10,915 bases of DNA from contig DATMOG010000009.1 in assembly GCA_035568375.1 (NCBI GenBank), positions 1-10,915 on the forward strand. The letters are read 5' to 3'. The notes under the pieces were generated by a model that was given only the letters and a program-made list of their open reading frames with translations, was not told the DNA's origin and did no database searches. A program made the position numbers and the translations under genes. Origin of the DNA: JACDET01 sp035568375 (GTDB lineage Bacteria > Patescibacteriota > Microgenomatia > Levybacterales > UBA12049). Of this stretch, positions 1-5,437 are shown in pieces (position 1 is the stretch's first letter; every line of letters starts with the position of its first letter).

Positions 1-2
1 AA

Positions 3-119
3 TTTCTTAATCATGGAAATGTAAAAAAGAGAGGTACTATACTTTTAGTATTACTTCTTCTTAGCCTCTGGTGGATTATTTTCCAACCCTATGATTTATC
101 GAGATATTGTGCAAGGTAA
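3..119 (+). CDS. C-terminal end of an integral membrane protein (partial)
   Basis: Frame 3 is open from the window edge to TAA at 117-119, giving 38 residues. They contain a basic stretch (KKRG) followed by a strongly hydrophobic run rich in Leu and Trp, typical of a last transmembrane helix, and a short polar tail. The acyltransferase gene starts 25 nt later on the same strand, so the two may be cotranscribed in a surface-polysaccharide cluster; that is inference. The fragment is too short to name a family, and a chance open frame cannot be excluded. Confidence 0.4.
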   Translation, partial: FLNHGNVKKRGTILLVLLLLSLWWIIFQPYDLSRYCAR

Positions 120-144
120 TAATTCCAGGTAAACTATTGATTAT

Positions 145-1173
145 ATGAAATTGATTAAGAACTATAATGTCTCTGCCGATCTTATCAGAATTCTTGCAGC
201 TTTTTTCGTAGTTTTTAGTCATTCTACTGATAGATTTGTTTTATATACCATTCTCAAAGATAGCACTGCCTGGAATATTATTTATTATATGAATACACTC
301 TCCCGTGTTGCAGTTCCTCTGTTTATTATTTTAAGTGGGTATCTTCTTTTAAATAAAGAAAAAATAACGAATACAAAAAATTTTTATATAAAAAGAGTAT
401 CAAGAATTCTCTATCCGTTTATTATTTGGCTCACAATCTATTATGGATGGACTATTTATTGGGACCAAACAAAATTAACACCAGGTTTTATTTTACAAAC
501 ACTATGGACAGGAAATATTTGGCATTTGTATTTTCTTATCATAATTCTTGAACTTTACCTTTTAACGCCATGTTTGGAACGCTTTAAAACAAAAAAACAA
601 CAAACAGTTCTTTTTTGGTCTCTTCTTGCTTTAAGCATTTTTTGTTCATTATTAACTATTTTTCATATCGACGTAAAAAACTATTCTTTAACGATGTTTA
701 TTCCTTATATTAGTCTTTTCTTTGCAGGAGCATATCTTCGTGACCTGAAAGTTACGAAACTTTGGACAATAATATTTTTTGTTTTCTATCTTAGCTTAGC
801 ATTTATTACTAATAAAATAGCGAATGGGAATATGTCTACGATGATTGTCTATAACTATAGTCCAACACTTCTTCCTATGACTATTTGCCTCTTTCTTGCA
901 CTAAAAAACTTCCATAAGAACTTTGGAACAAAACTACTAACTGGTCCTCTGGAAAAAGTAATAGCATATATTGGACGACTAACATTTGGTATCTATCTTT
1001 TGCATTTTCTCGTTCTCGATCTCGTATTGAAAGATCTTCATTTGTTGCCATGGGAACTTCATGCTCCGCTTATTTTATGGGCATGTGTTCCATCAATAAT
1101 AACATTCATTATTTCTTTTATTGTCATTGCATTTATTAAAAAACTCCCCTATTCATACTATTTAATTGGTTAA
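145..1173 (+). CDS. Acyltransferase 3 family membrane protein (OafA/WecH-like)
   Basis: The 342-residue product is hydrophobic throughout, with about ten predicted membrane spans. It has the landmarks of acyltransferase family 3: an N-terminal helix with LIRILAAFFVVFSH carrying the conserved His26, a second helix with SRVAVPLFIILSGYLL (53-68), a WHLYFL motif near 126-131, and a late RLTFGIYLLHF helix (278-288). Family members transfer acetyl or other acyl groups from acyl-CoA to membrane-exposed carbohydrate or peptidoglycan substrates; the substrate here cannot be read from sequence. The length is normal for the family. No Shine-Dalgarno is visible before ATG145. The preceding membrane-protein fragment fits a cell-surface glycan locus. 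Family assignment is firm, acceptor unknown. Confidence 0.88.
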   Translation: MKLIKNYNVSADLIRILAAFFVVFSHSTDRFVLYTILKDSTAWNIIYYMNTLSRVAVPLFIILSGYLLLNKEKITNTKNFYIKRVSRILYPFIIWLTIYYGWTIYWDQTKLTPGFILQTLWTGNIWHLYFLIIILELYLLTPCLERFKTKKQQTVLFWSLLALSIFCSLLTIFHIDVKNYSLTMFIPYISLFFAGAYLRDLKVTKLWTIIFFVFYLSLAFITNKIANGNMSTMIVYNYSPTLLPMTICLFLALKNFHKNFGTKLLTGPLEKVIAYIGRLTFGIYLLHFLVLDLVLKDLHLLPWELHAPLILWACVPSIITFIISFIVIAFIKKLPYSYYLIG

Positions 1174-1207
1174 TTAATAATAATATTAAAAATTAATGAT
1201 AATTCTA

Positions 1208-1236
1208 TTGACATTTAATATTATTTGATGTAAATT
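1208..1236 (+). promoter_or_regulatory. Sigma70-like promoter for the glutamine synthetase gene
   Basis: A perfect -35 TTGACA (1208-1213) is followed after 17 nt by TAAATT (1231-1236, 4 of 6 matches to TATAAT). The start codon is at 1250, so a start point 6-8 nt after the -10 would leave a leader of only about 6-8 nt, with no room for a Shine-Dalgarno. Confidence 0.55.
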
Positions 1237-1249
1237 AATAATTAATCAG

Positions 1250-2689
1250 ATGATACGAATAGATACCTCTCTTAAAACATTTCTAGAAATTCCTTACGAT
1301 AAACTTGAGGAGATGAATTTATCCCTTAAGAAAAAAGCAGAAACTGCAACAGCAAGAGAACTTCAAAAAGAGCATATCGCATATTTAACAAAAGAAACAA
1401 GAATAAAAGCAATCACTGTTTGTTTTAGCGATCTAGAAGGCCGTTTCCACATGCTTGATTATGATAAAAAATTTCTATTGAATTCACTAGAGAATCTAAC
1501 ATTTGACGGATCATCAATCAGGGGTTTTTCTGCCCAGCACGAGTCTGATTTACGTCTTGATATTGATTGGGAATCTCTCCGATTTCTTCCCGCTGATGTC
1601 TTCGGTCCAGGAAAAGTTGTCGTTTTTGCTTTAGTACTTGATAGAAACAGACAGCCTTATATCTCTGATTTCAGGGTGCAATTAAAACTCTATGCAGATG
1701 AATTAAAGAAAAAATCAGGTATAACAGCTTATGCAGCAACAGAAATCGAAGGTTTTATTGTTGATGGCATACATGCAGAACAGGAATATACTACAAATGG
1801 TGGTTTTAAACTCATCTCAACTGGTGGGTATTTCCATTCATTACCGCTGGATAAGCTTCGCGAATTTATTGATCGAGCTGCTGAAGCACAACGTGCAATG
1901 GGTTTCCGTAATGAAAAAGATCATCCAGAAGTTGCCCCATCACAATTTGAAATGAACTTCTCTTATACGGATATTCTCAGAGCAGCTGATCAAGTCCAAT
2001 TGTATAAACTGGTTTGTCGTCAAGTAGCCCGCAATATGGGATTAACCGCAACATTTCTACCTAAACCAATAATGGGTATTAATGGTTCAGGCATGCATAC
2101 GAATTTTTCAATTGCGAAAAATGGTAAGAATATTTTTTATGAAGCTAAAGGACAAAACAAGCTTTCAAAAATTGCATGGGAGTATATTTCAAAATTACTT
2201 AATCATGCACCTGAGATTTGTTTAATTTTGAATTCGTCAGTTAATGCCTACCGACGGCTTGATCCTCATTTTGAAGCACCTAATCAAATTAAAGTATCCC
2301 CCATTGATCGTGGTTCAATGATTAGAATTCCTGTCGCTAATGAAAATACGGCAAGAATTGAAATACGATCTGTTGCTCCTGATGCAAATCCTTATCTAGT
2401 CTTCTATACAATTTTGAAAACAGGTAATGAGGGAAGTAAATTAAAAACTGATGAAGATAAACGCCCACGATTACGTTTTCTTCCTGACAATATCAACGAT
2501 GCCATTAAGCTCTTTAAAACAAGCGACTATATTACCTCTATGCTTGGCGGAGAGAACAAGGAAAAGTATATTGCATTTAAACAAACGGCAGCAGATAGAA
2601 GCCCGAAGGCGCTTGGTACACAAGTCAAGCAATCAGAAATTCACTATCATCATGAAGTTACCAACCAAGTCCTCTGGAACATGTTCTAA
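1250..2689 (+). CDS. glnA: Glutamine synthetase family protein (type I-like), divergent
   Basis: The 479-residue product has the order of a type I glutamine synthetase: a 45-residue N-terminal extension, a beta-grasp domain with DGSSIRGF (86-93), then the catalytic domain with paired acidic ligands E165/E167 (TEIEGF), EVAPSQFE (E227, E234), GSGMH (H283), a DRGSMIRIP segment and RIEIR (369-373). These are the metal-, glutamate- and ATP-binding positions, so ligation of ammonia to glutamate is plausible. Oddities: the usual GQHE loop reads SQFE, the Tyr adenylylation loop of enterobacterial GlnA is not recognisable, and the C-terminus ends in a HHEVTNQVLWNMF-like tail rather than the usual one. 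A gamma-glutamyl-amine ligase relative is the main alternative. No Shine-Dalgarno precedes ATG1250. Confidence 0.85.
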   Translation: MIRIDTSLKTFLEIPYDKLEEMNLSLKKKAETATARELQKEHIAYLTKETRIKAITVCFSDLEGRFHMLDYDKKFLLNSLENLTFDGSSIRGFSAQHESDLRLDIDWESLRFLPADVFGPGKVVVFALVLDRNRQPYISDFRVQLKLYADELKKKSGITAYAATEIEGFIVDGIHAEQEYTTNGGFKLISTGGYFHSLPLDKLREFIDRAAEAQRAMGFRNEKDHPEVAPSQFEMNFSYTDILRAADQVQLYKLVCRQVARNMGLTATFLPKPIMGINGSGMHTNFSIAKNGKNIFYEAKGQNKLSKIAWEYISKLLNHAPEICLILNSSVNAYRRLDPHFEAPNQIKVSPIDRGSMIRIPVANENTARIEIRSVAPDANPYLVFYTILKTGNEGSKLKTDEDKRPRLRFLPDNINDAIKLFKTSDYITSMLGGENKEKYIAFKQTAADRSPKALGTQVKQSEIHYHHEVTNQVLWNMF

Positions 2690-2815
2690 TAGTACTGTAC
2701 CTGTAATCTCTTTTTATTAAGGCTTTTCAAGATGTAATATTTTTATAAGAATTTCACTTCCTTTTATCTACAAAATTGGAGCGAAAACTCGACTAACTAA
2801 TAACTAACACTTGCA

Positions 2816-2844
2816 TTGTCTTCCAAGCCTGAATAAGGTAAAAT
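2816..2844 (+). promoter_or_regulatory. Promoter of tRNA-Glu
   Basis: TTGTCT (2816-2821), a 17-nt spacer and TAAAAT (2839-2844, 5 of 6 matches) end 15 nt before the mature tRNA. The rest of the 170-nt gap after the glutamine synthetase stop shows no gene and only a very short GTAC-T-GTAC hairpin near 2693. Confidence 0.5.
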
Positions 2845-2859
2845 AACAAGAGTAAAACC

Positions 2860-2933
2860 GGCCCCATCGTCTAGTGGCCTAGGACGTCAGGTTCTCATCC
2901 TGAAAACCGAGGGTTCAAATCCCTCTGGGGTCA
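2860..2933 (+). tRNA. tRNA-Glu (anticodon CUC)
   Basis: A full cloverleaf can be drawn by hand. The acceptor stem GGCCCCA pairs with TGGGGTC (one G-U pair). The D arm begins TCGTCTAGTGG, as in bacterial tRNA-Glu. The anticodon stem TCAGG/CCTGA encloses loop TTCTCAT with anticodon CTC. The T arm is GAGGG-TTCAAAT-CCCTC and the discriminator base is A. The downstream bases are CCT, so the full CCA is not encoded and must be added enzymatically. The 3' end lies 9 bp from the left inverted repeat of an insertion sequence, and a fragment of this 3' end recurs at 5027-5036. Confidence 0.95.
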
Positions 2934-2942
2934 CCTAAGCAC

Positions 2943-2965
2943 ACCGTTTCAAAACGGTCACTTTT
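2943..2965 (+). repeat. Left terminal inverted repeat with nested palindrome
   Basis: It matches the reverse complement of 4109-4131 over 23 bases. It contains the hairpin ACCGTTT-CA-AAACGGT (2943-2958) followed by ACTTTT, so transcription coming from tRNA-Glu into the element would meet an intrinsic-terminator-like structure. Confidence 0.85.
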
Positions 2966-2988
2966 AAAGAACGAAATAGCCTCAAAAT

Positions 2989-4027
2989 TTATTGAAGTAA
3001 TTTCAAAAACTTAGTTGTTATCGAAGGAAATCGTAGTGTATGTTCAAGCGAACATGTTCCATTTAACGATTTAAATTGTTTCGTACAATCGGTAAACGGC
3101 TGCAGTCTTCTTTTGAGGAAATACGCATTTAACCATTGATCAGCATGAGTGAATGATTCAAATCCTTTGATTGTTTTGAGTCTTCCTTCAAGATGAGAGT
3201 TGTAACTTTCAATGAGATTTGTTGTTCGTGGAATATGCGGTTGGTACAGATATGCAGTAAGTTGCGGAAGCCTTTTTTGAATATCAGCAAGCACTCCAAC
3301 ACATCGTGGATCATGTTTGTAATGATAAAAAATTTTTCCTGCAACATGAGCAAACTCTTCTTTTGATCTACGTGTTTCAAAGAGATGCTCAATCTCTCGC
3401 ATGAAAGGACGATACGTTTCATCAGTTCTCACCCCAAGATTTTGCCTAATGCTTTCTTTGTAATGGTTATGGCAAATTTGAGAGACAGCGTTTGGATAGA
3501 CAGATAGTGCTGCTTGATAGATATTTACGTTATCATCAGAGACAACTGCTTGTAAGGGATATTTCAAGAGCCTGAGAGAGATGAAAAACGAGTGACATGT
3601 TTGATAGTTTTCTCCCTGAGAAAAAAGATAGGTTGGGATATCATGTGTTAGATAATCAATACCATACACAACAGGAATCTTTCTTTCATAGCCTTTAACG
3701 CGAATATATTTCCCATCAACAACTAAAATGCCACAAAACTTAGCACAGTAATCTCGTGATACATCAGCATTGTGAGGAAGCTCTTTTAATGCATTCAGAC
3801 AGCGTCGTACGCTGTTGCTGGACTAATGGCATATTCAGTAGCAAGAGAACGGAAAGAAACACCTCTGAGATGTTGAAATAAAAGAGAGGTCGTTGGCTTT
3901 TTTTGTTGACGATTCAGTTGAAACCATTTATTGCAAGTTTTACAGAATAGTTTAATTTTTCCTCGTCTTATCCCACGACGGATAATGGTATCGCTCTTGC
4001 AAAATGGACATTTGTACTTTTTTTCAC
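2989..4027 (-). pseudogene. Zinc-ribbon DDE transposase, Mutator/IS256 superfamily, frameshifted
   Basis: Read leftward, the product would be about 345 residues. An N-terminal zinc ribbon (YKCPFCKSD and LFCKTCNKW, two CxxC pairs) and an HTH-like region reading to SPATAY are followed by a DDE domain with D in LVVDGKYI, D in AVVSDDN and E in TTNLIESYN, the Mutator-type signature. A missing base near 3806-3807 breaks the frame: ...SPATAY then needs one extra C to continue RRCLNALKELP. The 5' end is also unusual. The only suitable start, GTG at 4025-4027, is one frame off the zinc ribbon and joined to it through a run of seven A, so an eighth A or a -1 slip is needed to read KKKYKCPFC. The 226-residue C-terminal part stays open from 3669. 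Confidence 0.85.
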
Positions 4028-4033
4028 CCCGCT

Positions 4034-4042
4034 AGTATAGCA
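4034..4042 (-). promoter_or_regulatory. Extended -10 promoter of the IS transposase
   Basis: On the minus strand TG-C-TATACT ends 6 nt before GTG (4027-4025), putting the expected transcription start at or next to the start codon. No recognisable -35 lies at 16-18 nt. The same TGCTATACT, 6 nt, GTG, A7 arrangement occurs in the diverged copy at 5159-5183, which argues that the unit is real. Confidence 0.6.
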
Positions 4043-4054
4043 CCCTTACATGGT

Positions 4055-4071
4055 ATTTCACTTTGTGAAAT
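4055..4071. promoter_or_regulatory. Operator-like palindrome upstream of the transposase promoter
   Basis: ATTTCAC-TTT-GTGAAAT is a perfect 7-bp inverted repeat where a -35 would lie. In the second IS copy (5131-5144) the arms persist (TTCAC, GTGAA) while the central triplet changes, as expected of a protein-binding dyad rather than random sequence. Confidence 0.45.
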
Positions 4072-4108
4072 TGCTAACTTAGACTGATAAACCAACCTAA
4101 ATTAATAA

Positions 4109-4131
4109 AAAAGTGACCGTTTTGAAACGGT
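4109..4131 (-). repeat. Right terminal inverted repeat with nested palindrome
   Basis: Partner of 2943-2965. On the minus strand GACCGTTT-CA-AAACGGTC (4132-4115) is a perfect 8-bp-arm hairpin followed by ACTTTTTT, a good intrinsic terminator pointing into the element. Confidence 0.85.
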
Positions 4132-4276
4132 CTCAAATAGATTGATATAACAGCTTAATCATTATAGGTATAAATTAATACTAAAAATTCGTTTAGCCTC
4201 AATTCAAAGCACACCCTAAAGGGATTTAAACCCTAAGCTACTCATTACCATTTATAAAACGATTTATAACACCATA
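4132..4276. other. Non-coding spacer between the IS and the toxin-antitoxin operon
   Basis: No gene is visible. It contains ATAGATTGATATAAC (4138-4152), which matches 14 of 15 bases of the segment just inside the second IS copy (5101-5115); a near-perfect palindrome AGGGATTTAAACCCT (4220-4234); and two ATTTATAA copies 12 bp apart (4250-4257, 4262-4269), one helical turn, just upstream of the brnT -35. The last could be an UP-like or operator element; no function is shown. Confidence 0.35.
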
Positions 4277-4305
4277 TTGACATAAACAATTTCGTATTGT
4301 ACTAT
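4277..4305 (+). promoter_or_regulatory. Promoter of the brnTA operon
   Basis: TTGACA (4277-4282), a 17-nt spacer and TACTAT (4300-4305, 4 of 6 matches). BrnTA systems are typically autorepressed by the antitoxin at their own promoter; no convincing dyad is seen here, only a weak TGTA/TACA pair across 4299-4314. The leader before ATG4320 would be about 8 nt. Confidence 0.55.
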
Positions 4306-4319
4306 TAAATACATAAGGC

Positions 4320-4646
4320 ATGATAGATATTTCTAAAATTGAAGGATTTGAATGGGACAAAGGGAACATTTCTAAAAATAAAGAAAAACATAATGTTAGT
4401 AAAGACGAATGCGAAGAGGTGTTTTTTAATCAACCAGTTCGGTTCTTTGACGATGAAATTCACTCAAAAACTGAAAAAAGATATGGTATATTAGGGAAAA
4501 CGAATAAGGGAAGAAAAATAGTAGTTTTCTTCACTGTAAGAAGTAAAAGAATACGAGTTATTTCAGCGCGAAACCAAGGAATTAAAGATAAAAAAGTATA
4601 TAATGAAGTTGAACAAGCATTTATACAAGAAAATGAGGTGAAATAA
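4320..4646 (+). CDS. brnT: BrnT-family ribonuclease toxin
   Basis: The 108-residue product matches the BrnT pattern: GFEWDKGNISKN near the start (FEWD-x-x-K-x-x-x-N), the KHNVS helix (23-27), a VFFNQPVRFFDDE strand (34-46), RYGILGKTNKGR (54-65), a VVFFTVR strand and RIRVISAR (77-84). BrnT is a RelE-like ribonuclease that inhibits translation by cleaving RNA and is neutralised by BrnA in a tight complex. The gene abuts brnA with no gap: the toxin stop TAA at 4644-4646 is followed directly by the antitoxin ATG. Only a weak AAGG lies 2 nt before the start. The reading frame is intact, so the module may be functional. Confidence 0.9.
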   Translation: MIDISKIEGFEWDKGNISKNKEKHNVSKDECEEVFFNQPVRFFDDEIHSKTEKRYGILGKTNKGRKIVVFFTVRSKRIRVISARNQGIKDKKVYNEVEQAFIQENEVK

Positions 4647-4937
4647 ATGAAAAAAATAATAAAACAATTACCAGATTTTAAAAACGAAGACGAGGAAAGA
4701 GCGTTTTGGGCAAAACATGAACTCAGTGATGTTTTTGATGTTACGAAAGGTATGAATGTCACCTTCCAAAATTTGAAACCTTCAACAAGGACAATAACCA
4801 TTAGAGTATCAGAATCTTTGCTAAATTCACTAAAGGCCATAGCAAATAAGAAAGATGTTCCTTATCAATCTCTTGTTAAAATCTTTTTAGATGAAAAGGT
4901 AAAAGAGGAATCTATAAATATAAAGCCTTCTGTTTAA
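4647..4937 (+). CDS. brnA: BrnA-type CopG/ribbon-helix-helix antitoxin
   Basis: The 96-residue product has the two parts of the CopG-type antitoxin found beside BrnT: an N-terminal toxin-binding segment (FKNEDEERAFWAKHELSD, 11-28) and a C-terminal ribbon-helix-helix DNA-binding domain (TRTITIRVSESLLNSLKAIANK, then DVPYQSLVKIFLDEKV). It should bind and block BrnT and repress the operon. An AATGAGGTGA site inside the end of brnT (around 4631-4640) serves as Shine-Dalgarno, so the antitoxin is probably translated better than the toxin. The pair is enclosed by two divergent copies of one IS family. Confidence 0.88.
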   Translation: MKKIIKQLPDFKNEDEERAFWAKHELSDVFDVTKGMNVTFQNLKPSTRTITIRVSESLLNSLKAIANKKDVPYQSLVKIFLDEKVKEESINIKPSV

Positions 4938-5008
4938 TCCAACCTACTATAATTATTGATATATATCCATTAGCTTTGAAAAATGCGACAAGACCTCAAT
5001 GAGAAAGA

Positions 5009-5036
5009 GTTCAAAATAATTTGCAGTGGGGTCACC
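5009..5036 (+). repeat. tRNA-Glu 3'-end fragment (att-like duplication)
   Basis: TGGGGTCACC at 5027-5036 repeats exactly the last eight tRNA bases plus CC (2926-2935). GTTCAAA at 5009-5015 repeats the T-loop segment (2913-2919), with 11 instead of 6 bases between the blocks. Integrative elements commonly leave such a 3'-tRNA copy at their far end, which would make 2926-5036 a 2.1-kb inserted segment. No integrase gene is present, and chance or tRNA-gene decay remains possible. Confidence 0.35.
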
Positions 5037-5065
5037 AAGGTAGATAACCTATGTAGCTATCTAAA

Positions 5066-5186
5066 GAGACCGTTTCAAAACGGGCGCTTAATCTATCCAG
5101 ATAGACTGATATAACGATCCAAAGTAGTAATTTCACTAGGTGAAGAACAAGAAATAGATGCTATACTAACTCGGTGAAAAAAAGTA
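5066..5186 (+). mobile_element. Promoter-end remnant of a second copy of the Mutator-type IS
   Basis: In the orientation opposite to the first copy it shows, in the same order, the terminal repeat GACCGTTTCAAAACGGGC (5068-5085, one mismatch in the palindrome), the TTTCAC-TAG-GTGAA dyad (5131-5144), TGCTATACT (5159-5167) and GTG-A7-GTA (5174-5186). Spacings agree with the first copy to within a few bases although the sequence between is diverged. Homology stops a few codons into the transposase; no zinc ribbon or DDE sequence follows. Confidence 0.75.
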
Positions 5187-5326
5187 TCTATGCACATAGA
5201 TCACGAAAGAAATACGCTATTACCTACGTAAAAAAAGAAAAAATAAAAATAGCAGATCCTAAACAAAAACCAACTGAAGAAACTATCAAAGGAATTATCA
5301 TACAAGGCAGTGTACCTAAAAAATAG
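5174..5326 (+). CDS. Small basic ORF downstream of the captured IS promoter
   Basis: GTG at 5174 opens a 50-residue frame (MKKSIYAHRSRKKYAITYVKK at its start) rich in Lys, ending at TAG 5324-5326. It uses the extended -10 and GTG of the IS remnant. I recognise no family. It may be a real small gene that captured the IS promoter, or a chance frame left by IS decay. In the -1 frame the remnant reads KKKYLCT then stops, resembling the KKKYKCP start of the intact copy, which favours decay. Confidence 0.3.
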   Translation: MKKSIYAHRSRKKYAITYVKKEKIKIADPKQKPTEETIKGIIIQGSVPKK

Positions 5327-5356
5327 GGACTGGAAAGTGTACCCAATATAAGGTAC
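5304..5356. repeat. Cluster of short GTACC repeats and dyads upstream of the Replic_Relax-like gene
   Basis: AGTGTACC occurs twice as a direct repeat (around 5309-5316 and 5335-5342). The second joins GGTAC in the dyad GTACC-CAATATAA-GGTAC (5338-5355), and CCTA-AAAAA-TAGG lies between. Such clusters occur at regulatory regions and at replication origins of small replicons; nothing more can be said from one window. Confidence 0.3.
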
Positions 5357-5384
5357 AGTATTTCACTATTTTCGAAGCTAATTT

Positions 5385-5414
5385 TTGAAAAAGTGTTACA
5401 CTTTCATTTATATA
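5385..5414 (+). promoter_or_regulatory. Promoter of the Replic_Relax-like gene with internal operator-like dyad
   Basis: TTGAAA (5385-5390), an 18-nt spacer and TATATA (5409-5414). The perfect dyad AAAGTG-TTA-CACTTT (5390-5404) fills the spacer, where a bound repressor would block polymerase. Downstream, AGAAGGA lies about 9 nt before ATG5438. Confidence 0.45.
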
Positions 5415-5437
5415 TAAATATAGAAGGAAAATATATT

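Larger units (their letters stand above)
2943..4131 (-). mobile_element. Insertion sequence with Mutator/IS256-superfamily transposase
   Basis: A 1.19-kb element bounded by 23-bp perfect inverted repeats (2943-2965 and 4109-4131) and filled by one transposase gene read leftward. It sits just downstream of tRNA-Glu. Immediate flanks show no matching 8-9 bp duplication (CCTAAGCAC against CTCAAATAG); the nearest candidate is AAGCACACC at 2937-2945, repeated at 4207-4215, 75 bp beyond the right repeat. Each repeat contains a nested palindrome. The transposase carries one clear frameshift, so this copy is probably inactive on its own. Confidence 0.85.

Noticed and set aside
3800..3825. Programmed frameshift in the middle of the IS transposase
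   Set aside because: There is no slippery heptamer at the break, and a single lost C in TAC-CGA explains the sequence, so it is treated as a mutation.
2934..4140. Direct target duplication immediately flanking the IS
   Set aside because: CCTAAGCAC on the left and CTCAAATAG on the right do not match; the only candidate is the offset 9-mer reported separately.
4460..4840. 126-residue minus-strand frame opposite brnT and brnA
   Set aside because: Antisense shadow of two well-supported family genes, with no promoter or ribosome site.
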